Part shown: positions 1 to 7,143 of the stretch, piece by piece
How positions within the stretch are numbered: the stretch's first letter is position 1
Layout of the letters: each line of letters starts with the position of its first letter
Assembly: GCA_023399455.1 (NCBI GenBank)
Contig: JAEWPN010000224.1
Coordinates: forward strand, 1 to 10,647
Length of the DNA stretch: 10,647 nt
Source of the DNA: Bacillota bacterium
GTDB lineage: Bacteria > Bacillota > Clostridia > Lachnospirales > Lachnospiraceae
Reading direction: 5' to 3'
Notes under the pieces: generated by a model
Told to the model about the DNA's origin: nothing
Databases searched by the model: none
Seen by the model: the letters and a program-made list of their open reading frames with translations, nothing else
Made by a program: the position numbers and the translations under genes

Positions 1-827
1 TTAACATGAATACGTTCAGCAAGATGTGGGGGGTGCGGACCCCGGCGCAGGCTAAGGAGAAAATAGAATCCCAGATTGCCGGCCTGAATATCGGGCAGCC
101 TTCGAATCTGGAGGAGCAAGCCTTATCCCTGGTAGGACGAGATGTGTATGAAAAGCTGATCAAAGGTTATACCGAGAAGCAATGGGGTAAGGACTGCAAG
201 GATCTGCCGGCATTTATTATCAAAAGACTTCCTCTTAGGTTTACCTTCGACAACAACTATTTTAATGATTTATATCAGGGAATTCCTGTGGGCGGATATA
301 CGTCGATTGTGGAAAAGCTTCTTGAGGGAATCGACGTGCGTACCGGTACGCAGTATAGGGCATTTTTGAAAGAAAATGAGCTGTCAAAGGCAGTTTCCTT
401 CGGAAAGGTGCTTTATACCGGCATGATCGATGAGTATTATGATTATCGTCTGGGCACTTTGGAATACCGTTCCCTGTGTTTTGAAGAGGAGCTGCTTTCC
501 GAATGCGATAATTATCAGGGAAATGCGGTAGTTAACTATACAGAGCGGGAAGTTCCGTATACGAGGATCATCGAGCACAAGCATTTCGAGTTCGGTACTC
601 AGCAAGGAACGGTCATTACGAGAGAGTATCCGGCTGAGTGGAAACTCCAGGACGAACCCTATTATCCGGTGAACGATGCGAGAAACGACGAGTTGTTCAA
701 ACAATATGAAGAGCTGGCGCATCAGGAGGAAAACGTATTGTTCGGCGGCCGCCTGGGACAGTATAAGTATTATGATATGGATAAGGTAATTGCTCAGGCT
801 CTCGCTATGGCGGAGGAACAACTGTGA
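1..827 (+). CDS. glf: UDP-galactopyranose mutase, 3' part (5' end outside window)
   Basis: This flavoenzyme interconverts UDP-galactopyranose and UDP-galactofuranose in the cytoplasm, supplying galactofuranose for surface polysaccharides. The reading frame is open from the window edge. The codons before the first visible ATG read (F)N, giving the family's FNMNTF context, so that ATG is internal and the gene is 5' truncated by the window. The missing part, roughly 95 residues, would carry the N-terminal FAD-binding Rossmann motif. Numbering from the visible Met, family signatures are GYTEKQWG (54-61), RLPLR with a following DNNYF (74-86), QGIPVGGYT (91-99), YTRIIEHKHF (185-194), YYPVN (219-223) and FGGRLGQYKYYDMD (246-259). 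Arg78 and Arg187 sit where the two substrate-phosphate arginines lie in characterised bacterial enzymes. It appears to end its operon, since a terminator starts 38 bp after the stop. Identification is firm; the acceptor polysaccharide is unknown. Confidence 0.95.
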   Translation, partial: NMNTFSKMWGVRTPAQAKEKIESQIAGLNIGQPSNLEEQALSLVGRDVYEKLIKGYTEKQWGKDCKDLPAFIIKRLPLRFTFDNNYFNDLYQGIPVGGYTSIVEKLLEGIDVRTGTQYRAFLKENELSKAVSFGKVLYTGMIDEYYDYRLGTLEYRSLCFEEELLSECDNYQGNAVVNYTEREVPYTRIIEHKHFEFGTQQGTVITREYPAEWKLQDEPYYPVNDARNDELFKQYEELAHQEENVLFGGRLGQYKYYDMDKVIAQALAMAEEQL

Positions 828-864
828 AGCAGAAGGGTCTGAATGTGGAATTAGAAATAAAGTT

Positions 865-910
865 AAAAAGGATAATTATCGGAAGAAACGCTCCGGTAAT
901 TATTTTTTTT
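865..910 (+). terminator. Rho-independent terminator of the glf operon, also serving the convergent lacI-type gene
   Basis: The arms ATAATTATCGG (872-882) and CCGGTAATTAT (893-903) pair through 11 bp including one G-U, around a 10-nt loop. The flanking A run (865-869) can pair with the T run that forms the tail (903-910, eight T). On the minus strand the same hairpin is followed by CCTTTTT, so it can also end transcription of the regulator gene, whose stop is at 932. Its place directly after glf is the main reason to read glf as the last gene of its operon. Confidence 0.85.
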
Positions 911-931
911 GAACATAAGAACAATGTACTG

Positions 932-1957
932 TTATTGCTTTCGCAGGGGCTGCGTGGACTGCCCTTGTATCAGAATAGGGAGTGTCGTATAGCTTTGTAC
1001 AAATAAAGAAGGGTTTTTTAATTTTCTCAGCATAATGTCTCCCGCTTGTATTCCCATGTCGTAAACGTTAATATCAATGACGGTAGGCTTGGGAAAGATA
1101 ATGTTGGAATAAGGATAAACGTCAAAAAGAAGCAGCGCAATTTCAGCGGGTATTTTTAACGATAGGTTTTCTATGGCTTTTACAACGCCGAGAGCAATCG
1201 TATTATTTTCACAGACTATCGCACGGGGAGGGCGGCGGTCTGTCAGCATGGAATAGGCGGCTTCATAGCTTTCGGTTATGGAGGAGTCGGTATATCCTAT
1301 ATGAGAAGCGGGGATATAATATCCGTAATCATACATGCCTCCCACGAATCCCTTTAGCCGCTGCGTGGATATGTAGTCGGTCTTTTTCCCGCCGATAAAA
1401 GCCACGCTGCTGTATTCGCATAAAAGCATATGCCTTGCCGCAAACTGACCAGCCAGAGCATGGTTGGGATCTATCCAGCAAAGGTTGCTTTCGAATCCGG
1501 GATGACCAATAATAATATGTGGGTAATCCTGTTCTGTAATTAGCTTGGAAAGGTCTTTCGTTACGGCGGAACCGTGAATAATCAAACCGTCGGAATATTT
1601 CCCGTCAATGACATTGTGCACGCTTTCGCCGGGGAAAGCCTCGTCGGAGGTATCTACAAGCGTTAAGGTATAGCCATGCTTTGTCAGTTCCTTATGCACG
1701 CCGCACATAATATCGAACATATGGGGATTGCGGTACGCTTCATCCTTGCCGAGGGATGTAAGATATACAATATTTCTGGTGGATTTTCTGGCAAAGCTGA
1801 CAGCACGTGCATTGGGAGTATAGTTTAATTTTATAATGGCAGCATTAACACGGGCGGTTGTATCGGATGAAATCGTGGTCCAATGGTTTAATACCTTGGA
1901 GACGGTGGAGGTAGAAACTCCCGCTTCTTTCGCAACATCATGGATAGTGACAGGCAT
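932..1957 (-). CDS. LacI-family transcriptional regulator, probable maltodextrin operon regulator
   Basis: A 341-residue DNA-binding regulator of usual family length. The helix-turn-helix is at residues 5-24 (TIHDVAKEAGVSTSTVSKVLN region), followed by the hinge segment near residues 46-60 (YTPNARAVSF) and a periplasmic-binding-protein-like effector domain from about residue 62 to the end, with the typical late segments ENNTIALGVVKAI and TTLPILIQGQST. The start at 1957 is supported by AAGGAG ten bases upstream of the ATG and by the MxVTIxDVA N-terminus. It is transcribed divergently from the maltodextrin operon, so control of that operon by a maltodextrin-type ligand is likely, but this is inferred from position. 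Oddity: at the hinge, where family members usually have ARSL with a leucine that wedges into the operator's central CpG, this protein has AVSF (Phe55). The regulator family is certain; the ligand is not known. Confidence 0.93.
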   Translation of the reverse strand: MPVTIHDVAKEAGVSTSTVSKVLNHWTTISSDTTARVNAAIIKLNYTPNARAVSFARKSTRNIVYLTSLGKDEAYRNPHMFDIMCGVHKELTKHGYTLTLVDTSDEAFPGESVHNVIDGKYSDGLIIHGSAVTKDLSKLITEQDYPHIIIGHPGFESNLCWIDPNHALAGQFAARHMLLCEYSSVAFIGGKKTDYISTQRLKGFVGGMYDYGYYIPASHIGYTDSSITESYEAAYSMLTDRRPPRAIVCENNTIALGVVKAIENLSLKIPAEIALLLFDVYPYSNIIFPKPTVIDINVYDMGIQAGDIMLRKLKNPSLFVQSYTTLPILIQGQSTQPLRKQ

Positions 1958-1997
1958 ATGAAAGGTGCTCCTTAAAATTATTTACAAATTTAATGTT

Positions 1998-2026
1998 ATA
2001 GTATAGCGTTTTCCTAACAAAGTCAA
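1998..2026 (-). promoter_or_regulatory. Probable SigA promoter of the lacI-type regulator
   Basis: On the minus strand, TTGACT (2026-2021) and TACTAT (2003-1998) are separated by 17 bp, close to the SigA consensus, with the start codon about 40 bp further downstream. The spacer holds GGAAAACGCTATAC (revcomp of 2001-2014), a CG-centred but poorly symmetrical LacI/CcpA-like sequence. It could be a weak autoregulatory or catabolite site. Confidence 0.6.
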
Positions 2027-2046
2027 ACAAATCATACAAAAGACTA

Positions 2047-2075
2047 TTGTGAATAAGAGAAGAAAATGGTAGAAA
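2047..2075 (+). promoter_or_regulatory. Possible promoter of the maltodextrin operon
   Basis: TTGTGA (2047-2052) and TAGAAA (2070-2075) are 17 bp apart. The match is moderate, but no better pair is evident in the leader. A start near 2082 would put the AACAATTGTT dyad at the start site, a sensible repressor position. The low consensus match would suit a regulated promoter. Confidence 0.3.
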
Positions 2076-2082
2076 TAACTTA

Positions 2083-2092
2083 AACAATTGTT
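2083..2092 (+). promoter_or_regulatory. 10-bp palindrome AACAATTGTT, candidate operator
   Basis: A perfect 10-bp dyad in the divergent regulator/transporter spacer, just downstream of the possible -10 box. It is short and AT-rich, so chance occurrence is quite possible. Confidence 0.2.
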
Positions 2093-2120
2093 GGAATACA
2101 TAGTAAACAAAAAATCTTTA

Positions 2121-2132
2121 GGAAAATTTTCC
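2121..2132 (+). promoter_or_regulatory. 12-bp perfect palindrome GGAAAATTTTCC, candidate operator
   Basis: A perfect 12-bp dyad lies 35 bp upstream of the solute-binding protein start codon. Its left half with flank, TAGGAAAA, occurs again on the minus strand inside the regulator's promoter spacer (2009-2016). A shared half-site at both divergent promoters is what one would expect of a common regulator, but no binding evidence exists. Confidence 0.35.
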
Positions 2133-2167
2133 AAGAAATAAAGAGATATAAGAAGGGAGAAACAAGA

Positions 2168-3457
2168 ATGAAGAAGAAAATTAGTTTGATGTTATGCGGA
2201 CTGCTTGCTGCGGGAGCGTTATTCGGTTGTGGGAACTCAGCGCAAACAAGCAGCGCAGCGGTTGATAATGAGGCAACTAAGGAAGAGGAAAGTACACAGG
2301 GGGTAGAGACGAGCAATTCGGGAGAGCCGGTGGAAATCAGGATATGGCATGACAACGACGAAGCAATTATGAAGACAATCGAAACCAGAGTGAATGACAT
2401 GCTGGCAGATAAGCTGATTACCGTTAGCTTCGAGAAAAAGAGCGGAATCACAGATCAGCTTAAGTTGTATGGGAACGATGCGGTAAACGGCCCTGATATG
2501 TATTTCTTTGCCCATGATCCTCTGGGAACTTTTGTGGAGATGGGTGTTCTTGCACCGATCAAGGATATAACGGATGAAGATTTAACGAAGGATCTGCTGC
2601 CTATGTCGGTAGAAGCGGGTACCTATAAAGGGGAACAGTATTTTATGCCTGTTTACTTTGAGACCTTGCTGTTTTTATACAATAAGGAACTTTGGAATGG
2701 CGAAGTGCCGGATTCTACAGAGGAGCTCTATGAGTATATGAGTGCGAATACAGATGCAGCAGCTGGAACTTATGCGTTGGTCAATCAACATTCCGGTGCG
2801 TACAATGTAGCGCCTTTTATTAACGGATTTGGAGGCTGCATTATAGATAAAGACGGGAATCCGGGATTAAATAAGCAGGAAACAAAGGATGCGATCGAAT
2901 ATAACAAAAAGTTTGCCGCTTTGCAGGCTGACGGAGATTATAATACGGTAACGACATTATTTAATGAGAAGAAGGCGGCGGCAATTATCGGAGGCCCTTG
3001 GCTTATCTCGGGAATCAAGGATGCGGGGATAGATTTGGGAATCAAAGCGCTTTCCGATTTCACCCTGCCTAACGGAAAGACTTTGGCACCCTATTCCGGT
3101 GTACAGGGAATCAGTGTGCTGAAATATGCGGCAGAGGGTAAAAAAGAAGCAGTAGCAGAGGTCTTGAAAGCGATATCCGCGCCGGAGGTAGGAATTGATC
3201 TTGCGAATATTTCTAATTGTGCGCCCGTAAACATTACGGCATACGAGAATGAAGATGTTGCAGGCAATGAAATGATTATGGCCATGAAGGCAACTGCGGA
3301 AATGGCACAGCCGATGCCGAATATCCCGCAAATGAACGCAATGTGGGCACCGACAGAAGGCTTGCTTACGGCTGTTAACAAATCCGGAGAGGATGTAAAT
3401 GAGGCAGCGGAAGAATACCAGAAGCAGGCAGAAACGGCAATTGCAGATATGCAATAG
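2168..3457 (+). CDS. Maltodextrin-type ABC transporter substrate-binding lipoprotein
   Basis: This 429-residue extracellular sugar-binding protein (family 1, MalE-like) is tethered to the outer membrane face. Residues 1-20 form a lipoprotein signal peptide: KKK, a hydrophobic core, then the lipobox LFGC with Cys21 as the predicted lipidated residue. A Ser/Thr/Glu-rich linker runs to about residue 53. The ligand-binding body starts at VEIRIWHD, and GPDMYFFAHDPLGTFVEMGVLAPI is characteristic of maltose/maltodextrin-binding proteins. Later segments such as AAAIIGGPWLISGI and YSGVQGISVLKYA also fit that group. The start is supported by GGGAGA eight bases upstream. It is the first gene of the operon with two permeases and a GH13 enzyme, which makes linear or cyclic maltooligosaccharides the likely ligand. 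The gene's stop codon lies in the left arm of an intercistronic hairpin. The family is sure; the exact sugar is inferred. Confidence 0.9.
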   Translation: MKKKISLMLCGLLAAGALFGCGNSAQTSSAAVDNEATKEEESTQGVETSNSGEPVEIRIWHDNDEAIMKTIETRVNDMLADKLITVSFEKKSGITDQLKLYGNDAVNGPDMYFFAHDPLGTFVEMGVLAPIKDITDEDLTKDLLPMSVEAGTYKGEQYFMPVYFETLLFLYNKELWNGEVPDSTEELYEYMSANTDAAAGTYALVNQHSGAYNVAPFINGFGGCIIDKDGNPGLNKQETKDAIEYNKKFAALQADGDYNTVTTLFNEKKAAAIIGGPWLISGIKDAGIDLGIKALSDFTLPNGKTLAPYSGVQGISVLKYAAEGKKEAVAEVLKAISAPEVGIDLANISNCAPVNITAYENEDVAGNEMIMAMKATAEMAQPMPNIPQMNAMWAPTEGLLTAVNKSGEDVNEAAEEYQKQAETAIADMQ

Positions 3458-3491
3458 CAATGCGACAGAAAAAGAGACAGAGGATTGCTAT
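3454..3491 (+). repeat. Intercistronic hairpin overlapping the binding-protein stop codon
   Basis: ATAGCAAT (3454-3461) and ATTGCTAT (3484-3491) are perfectly complementary across a 22-nt loop. The TAG stop (3455-3457) lies in the left arm and no T run follows, so this does not look like a terminator. Position after the first gene suggests a transcript-stabilising or processing element that lets the binding protein be made in excess over the permeases, as is common in such operons (inferred). Confidence 0.5.
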
Positions 3492-3529
3492 GAAGCCGCA
3501 AGCTGAATAGTAACAACAGAGGCGAAAAT

Positions 3530-4417
3530 ATGAGAAGAAGTAATAAAATGTTACCCTGGATTTACACTTTGCCGGCACTTATATTGGTAGGAATAATAGT
3601 TGTATTTCCTATTATTTATACTGGCTACATTTCACTTACCAATATGAATCTGTACCATTGGCTTGATTTTGAGGTCATAGGTTTTTCTAATTATGGAAGG
3701 GCCTTGCTAAAGCTGGATTCCGGTTTTTTAAATGCTTTGCTTACAACGATTATATGGACTGTGGTAAATATAGTTCTTCAAGTGGTGCTCGCTTATCTTA
3801 TTGCATTGGCGCTTAACGCGGAGGGACTTAAGCTCGGACGTCTGTATAAAACGTTTCTCATGTTTCCGTGGGCGATGCCGGCATATGTTTCGATCCTTTT
3901 ATGGCGAGTAGGAATATATAATACGGAGTTTGGCTTGCTTAATAAGGTTCTTACAGCCGTAGGATTGGAAAAAGTAAACTTTTTATCAACTAATATGCCG
4001 GCATTTTTGTCCTGTCTTGCCCTGAATCTATGGATGGCCCTGCCCTTCATGATTATGATTATAGACGGCGCCCTGCAAAGTATAGACAAGAGCTATTACG
4101 AAAGTGCTCAGCTTGACGGTGCGGGATTTATAGCAAAGAACATTTACATCACGGTTCCGGCGCTTAAGGGTATTATTGCTCCGGCAGTTATTATGACAAC
4201 ATTTACGACCTTTAAGCAGTTTGATATTATTTACCTTTTAACGATGCAAAAGGGAGCATTGTCGGGGGCTTCGCTGCAGACGGTTATTACATATGCTCAT
4301 CAAAATGCGTTTGTATCGAATAACTACGGCTTGTCTTCTGCGGTTTCAATTATTATTTTTGTGCTTATTATAGGATTTTCACTGGGAACGAATAAAGGAC
4401 TGAAAGAGGAAGATTAA
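3530..4417 (+). CDS. Maltodextrin ABC transporter permease, MalF type
   Basis: A 295-residue inner-membrane permease of the sugar ABC family with six predicted membrane segments, near residues 8-31, 66-95, 105-127, 157-179, 213-238 and 266-285. The cytoplasmic coupling loop (EAA motif) is at residues 191-210: ESAQLDGAGFIAKNIYITVP, with the conserved Gly198 and closing Pro210. It lacks the long N-terminal membrane and periplasmic extension of enterobacterial MalF, as is usual for Gram-positive homologues. The start has only a modest site (AGAGGCG, seven bases upstream), weaker than those of the next two genes, and is preceded by a hairpin. Both points suggest lower translation than the binding protein. 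It pairs with the following permease to form the channel. Confidence 0.9.
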   Translation: MRRSNKMLPWIYTLPALILVGIIVVFPIIYTGYISLTNMNLYHWLDFEVIGFSNYGRALLKLDSGFLNALLTTIIWTVVNIVLQVVLAYLIALALNAEGLKLGRLYKTFLMFPWAMPAYVSILLWRVGIYNTEFGLLNKVLTAVGLEKVNFLSTNMPAFLSCLALNLWMALPFMIMIIDGALQSIDKSYYESAQLDGAGFIAKNIYITVPALKGIIAPAVIMTTFTTFKQFDIIYLLTMQKGALSGASLQTVITYAHQNAFVSNNYGLSSAVSIIIFVLIIGFSLGTNKGLKEED

Positions 4418-4429
4418 AGGAGTATAGTT

Positions 4430-5284
4430 ATGAAAAAAATAAGCTCAAAAAAAATGAGAATGAAATTAAAGTTAATAGCGTTGAATATCATATTGATTTT
4501 ACTATGCTTTTTAGGGCTGATACCCATTTTATATGCACTTTCCTTATCCTTAAGCGGCGGCGGCGGTGCCTTATCGGCTGAACTTTCTCTGCTGCCGGAG
4601 AAGCTGACTCTGGAAAATTACAGAAAGATTATTGTGGAAGAACCCTTTTTTACATGGCTTTCCAATTCGGTAATATTAAGCGTGGCTACCATGATAATAG
4701 CCATAGGCTTTGCTGTAGTTGCTTCCTATGCCTTTTCAAGGTTTAAATTTAAGGGGAGAAACGGTATTCTTAAGCTTTTACTTGTGCTGAATGCTTTTCC
4801 GCAGATACTTTCCATGTTTGCCATATTCAGGCTGTTTAAAACAATGGAAATGCTGGATTCGAAAATAGGGCTTGTTGTTATCTATGCGGGAAGTATGTGT
4901 ATATTCAGCATTTGGAACATGAAAGGGTACTTTGATACGATTCCGATAGAAATAGAGGAAGCATCGAGAATTGATGGGGCGGGAGATTTTCAGCTGCTAT
5001 GGAAAATAGTCTTACCTCTTGCCATGCCTGCAGTGGTTGTGACTGCAGTTATGGTGCTTATATCTGTATGGAATGAATATTTATTTGCAACAACTTTTAT
5101 GATGAATGAAAAAAGCTATACACTGGCAGGAGGACTGTATCAATTGCAGTCGAATGATTACGGCAGGAGCTGGCCGTTATTTTCGGCAGCCGCTATTATG
5201 GTATCGATGCCGATTCTGATCGTATTTTTCTGCATTCAGAAATACATGGTATCGGGGCTGACGGCCGGTGGAGTAAAGGGTTGA
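4430..5284 (+). CDS. Maltodextrin ABC transporter permease, MalG type
   Basis: A 284-residue inner-membrane permease, the partner of the preceding one. Membrane segments lie near residues 14-39, 79-103, 112-134, 147-163, 199-221 and 250-272. The EAA coupling motif is at about residues 177-200 (EEASRIDGAGDFQLLWKIVLPLAMP region), with Gly183 and a proline pair at 196 and 200. The N-terminus is strongly basic (KKISSKKMRMKLK), in keeping with cytoplasmic placement. The start is well supported by AAAGGAG (4416-4422), which overlaps the preceding stop codon, so translation is likely coupled. No ATPase gene follows. Gram-positive sugar importers of this class often share an MsmK/MalK-type ATPase encoded elsewhere (family knowledge). 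The TGA stop lies inside a 9-bp hairpin. Confidence 0.9.
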   Translation: MKKISSKKMRMKLKLIALNIILILLCFLGLIPILYALSLSLSGGGGALSAELSLLPEKLTLENYRKIIVEEPFFTWLSNSVILSVATMIIAIGFAVVASYAFSRFKFKGRNGILKLLLVLNAFPQILSMFAIFRLFKTMEMLDSKIGLVVIYAGSMCIFSIWNMKGYFDTIPIEIEEASRIDGAGDFQLLWKIVLPLAMPAVVVTAVMVLISVWNEYLFATTFMMNEKSYTLAGGLYQLQSNDYGRSWPLFSAAAIMVSMPILIVFFCIQKYMVSGLTAGGVKG

Positions 5285-5304
5285 AAGAATTTCCTCTTTC
5301 AACC
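5279..5304 (+). repeat. Intercistronic hairpin overlapping the MalG-type stop codon
   Basis: GGTTGAAAG (5279-5287) pairs perfectly with CTTTCAACC (5296-5304) around an 8-nt loop. The TGA stop (5282-5284) is in the left arm. No T run follows, and the ribosome binding site of the next gene starts a few bases on, so full termination is unlikely. Partial attenuation, RNA processing or stabilisation are possible roles. Confidence 0.6.
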
Positions 5305-5327
5305 TATGAGAGGAGAACTATACAAAC

Positions 5328-6992
5328 ATGAACAAAAGCGCAATTTTACATATACCGCTTTCCCAATATGCATTTGCTTCCGGAGAATTCGAGCTGACGA
5401 TCAGGATACGCACAGGAAAGCAGGATCTGACGAAATGTACACTCTATTATGCAGACAGGGCGTGCGGAAGTGTACCGATAGAATTCCAAAGTGTACTGAT
5501 GGAAACGGTGTATTCGGATGAACTGTTTGATTATTATGAATGCGTGGTTAAAAGCCCGTATAGCAGAGTATGCTATTTTTTCAAATTGGAAAAGGACGAG
5601 GAATGGATATATTATTATGGCGATGAATTCAGGGAAGAAATGGCGGACATAAAGCTCGACGGATTTATGATAGATGGGAGAAGCGAATATTACCAGTATC
5701 CTTTTTTGCTTAAATCGGAAATCTATAAAGAGCCCGAATGGTTTAAAAATGCCTTAGTCTATAATATTTTTCCGGACAGCTTCGCGACGGGAAAGGGCTA
5801 TATAGAAAAGATGCCAAAAGAAATAGAGGCGTCTGACAAGAAGAAATGCAAGTCCAGACTGGGTGGAACTCTTAGAGGAATCATGGAAAATCTGGATTAT
5901 ATTAAGGAACTGGGTTTTGACTGTTTGTATTTGAATCCGATTTTTGTGGCGGGAGAATGTCACAAATATGATATCAGAGACTACTGTCAGATCGATCCCT
6001 GTTTTGGAACGAATGAGGAGTTTCGAGAGCTGGTAGAGAAAATACATGAACGTAACATGTATATTGTTATCGACGGAGTATTTAATCATTGCAGCTGGGA
6101 TTTCTTTGCGTTTGAGGATGTTGTTGAAAAAGGAAAGAAATCCCGCTATTGGGACTGGTTTTACCGTCTGGAAGAACCGGTTGTCCGACCGAAGGATGAG
6201 ACGACGATTCCGGGTTATGCCAGTTTTACCTATGAAAGGAAGATGCCCAAATTAAATACTGCAAATACTGAAGTGCAGGAGTACTTCTGCAATGTTTGCA
6301 GTTATTGGCTGAAGGAATACCGGGTAGACGGATGGCGGTTGGATGTGGCCAATGAAGTGGACAAGAATTTTTGGCGCAGATTCCGCAAAACGGCAAAGGA
6401 GATAAATAAAGATGCGGTTTTCATTGGGGAGGTATGGGAGAATTCCGAAGTCTGGCTCAGGGGAGATATGTTCGATTCTACTATGAACTATGATTTCAGG
6501 AGGCATTGCAGAGACTTTTTTGCATTGGGCAACATAGATAAAGACACATTTGCCGGACAAATAACATCTATGTATCTCCGTTATTCGAAGGAGGTTGCCG
6601 AAGGACAGCTCAATATTTTAGACAGTCATGATGTTCCCCGTTTCCTGTCCTTGTGCGGAGGAAATATGAAGCGATGGAAAATGGCGGTCTGCTTCCTGAT
6701 GATGATGCCCGGAGTACCATGCATTTTTTACGGAGATGAAAGAGGCATAGAGGGAGTAGCCGAGAATGAATACAGGAAGGCTATGCCCTGGGAATATGAG
6801 GAGGACCGGACGGGAGAGGACTCTCCTGAGAATATTATCAAAGAATTGGCAGATTTCAGGAAGAAATACATAAAACCGGGGGATGGATTTCGGATTCATA
6901 CAACCGGGGAAAAGCTGATACTGAATAGGGGCGAAAAAATAGAAGCCATCTTTGATATGGAGAAAGAGACATGTGAATGGAGTTATAAATAA
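5328..6992 (+). CDS. Cytoplasmic GH13 alpha-amylase family enzyme, neopullulanase/cyclomaltodextrinase type
   Basis: A 554-residue glycoside hydrolase predicted to hydrolyse alpha-1,4 (perhaps also alpha-1,6) bonds of imported maltodextrins or cyclodextrins. It has no signal peptide, so it acts in the cytoplasm. Residues 1 to about 125 resemble the N-terminal CBM34-like domain of the GH13_20 group (HIPLSQYAFASGEFELTIRIRT). The (beta/alpha)8 barrel runs from about 140 to 480. Conserved regions are intact: region I DGVFNH (249-254), region II GWRLDVANE with nucleophile Asp339, region III FIGEVWE with acid/base Glu368, and region IV LDSHD with transition-state stabiliser Asp435. MPKLNT, typical of neopullulanase-like enzymes, precedes region II. 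The C-terminal beta domain is short, which makes the protein slightly smaller than the usual 580-590 residues. AGGAG lies 12 bases before the ATG. It is the last gene of the operon. The exact product specificity cannot be read from sequence alone. Confidence 0.9.
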   Translation: MNKSAILHIPLSQYAFASGEFELTIRIRTGKQDLTKCTLYYADRACGSVPIEFQSVLMETVYSDELFDYYECVVKSPYSRVCYFFKLEKDEEWIYYYGDEFREEMADIKLDGFMIDGRSEYYQYPFLLKSEIYKEPEWFKNALVYNIFPDSFATGKGYIEKMPKEIEASDKKKCKSRLGGTLRGIMENLDYIKELGFDCLYLNPIFVAGECHKYDIRDYCQIDPCFGTNEEFRELVEKIHERNMYIVIDGVFNHCSWDFFAFEDVVEKGKKSRYWDWFYRLEEPVVRPKDETTIPGYASFTYERKMPKLNTANTEVQEYFCNVCSYWLKEYRVDGWRLDVANEVDKNFWRRFRKTAKEINKDAVFIGEVWENSEVWLRGDMFDSTMNYDFRRHCRDFFALGNIDKDTFAGQITSMYLRYSKEVAEGQLNILDSHDVPRFLSLCGGNMKRWKMAVCFLMMMPGVPCIFYGDERGIEGVAENEYRKAMPWEYEEDRTGEDSPENIIKELADFRKKYIKPGDGFRIHTTGEKLILNRGEKIEAIFDMEKETCEWSYK

Positions 6993-7017
6993 AAGAATAA
7001 AAAATAAGTAAAAACGG

Positions 7018-7062
7018 AAAAAGCATATACTGGGCGATGTGAGACCGAGTGTATGCTTTTTT
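7018..7062 (+). terminator. Rho-independent terminator of the maltodextrin operon
   Basis: AAAAAGCATATAC (7018-7030) pairs with GTGTATGCTTTTT (7049-7061) over 13 positions with one G-U, around an 18-nt loop, and ends in a T run (7057-7062). It lies 26 bp after the GH13 stop codon. Confidence 0.85.
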
Positions 7063-7080
7063 GTCTCTGTTTATTAAGTT

Positions 7081-7094
7081 TTCAATTTATTGAA
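7081..7094 (+). promoter_or_regulatory. 14-bp palindrome TTCAATTTATTGAA upstream of the carboxyltransferase promoter
   Basis: Perfect 6-bp arms (TTCAAT and ATTGAA) flank TT. It sits 12 bp upstream of the -35 box, a position open to an activator or a second repressor site. It is AT-rich, so chance is possible. Confidence 0.2.
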
Positions 7095-7105
7095 TAAAAA
7101 AGCTC

Positions 7106-7133
7106 TTGAAAAAATGAAAAATGGTGCTATAAT
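7106..7133 (+). promoter_or_regulatory. SigA promoter of the acyl-CoA carboxyltransferase gene
   Basis: TTGAAA (7106-7111) and a perfect TATAAT (7128-7133) are 16 bp apart in AT-rich DNA, after the upstream operon's terminator. The predicted start is near 7140, giving a leader of about 80 nt. This makes the carboxyltransferase gene a separate transcription unit. Confidence 0.75.
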
Positions 7134-7143
7134 ATTCCTAAAT

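Noticed and set aside
824..1006. A 60-residue reading frame starting with a GTG that overlaps the glf stop codon
   Set aside because: A strong terminator (865-910) lies inside it, it overlaps the 3' end of the regulator gene on the other strand, and the product resembles nothing I recognise.
2001..2014. Possible catabolite repression (cre) site near the regulator promoter
   Set aside because: It keeps the central CG and A-rich left half but misses several outer consensus positions, so it is mentioned only as a weak possibility within the promoter entry.
2957..3516. Overlapping antisense reading frames of 141-167 residues within the binding-protein gene
   Set aside because: They are cysteine- or serine-rich, lack ribosome binding sites and mirror the codon pattern of the real gene on the plus strand.
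5306..5521. A 71-residue frame starting at the ATG just before the GH13 gene
   Set aside because: It overlaps the GH13 coding region in another frame, its ATG precedes the AGAGGAG site, and it shows no recognisable domain.
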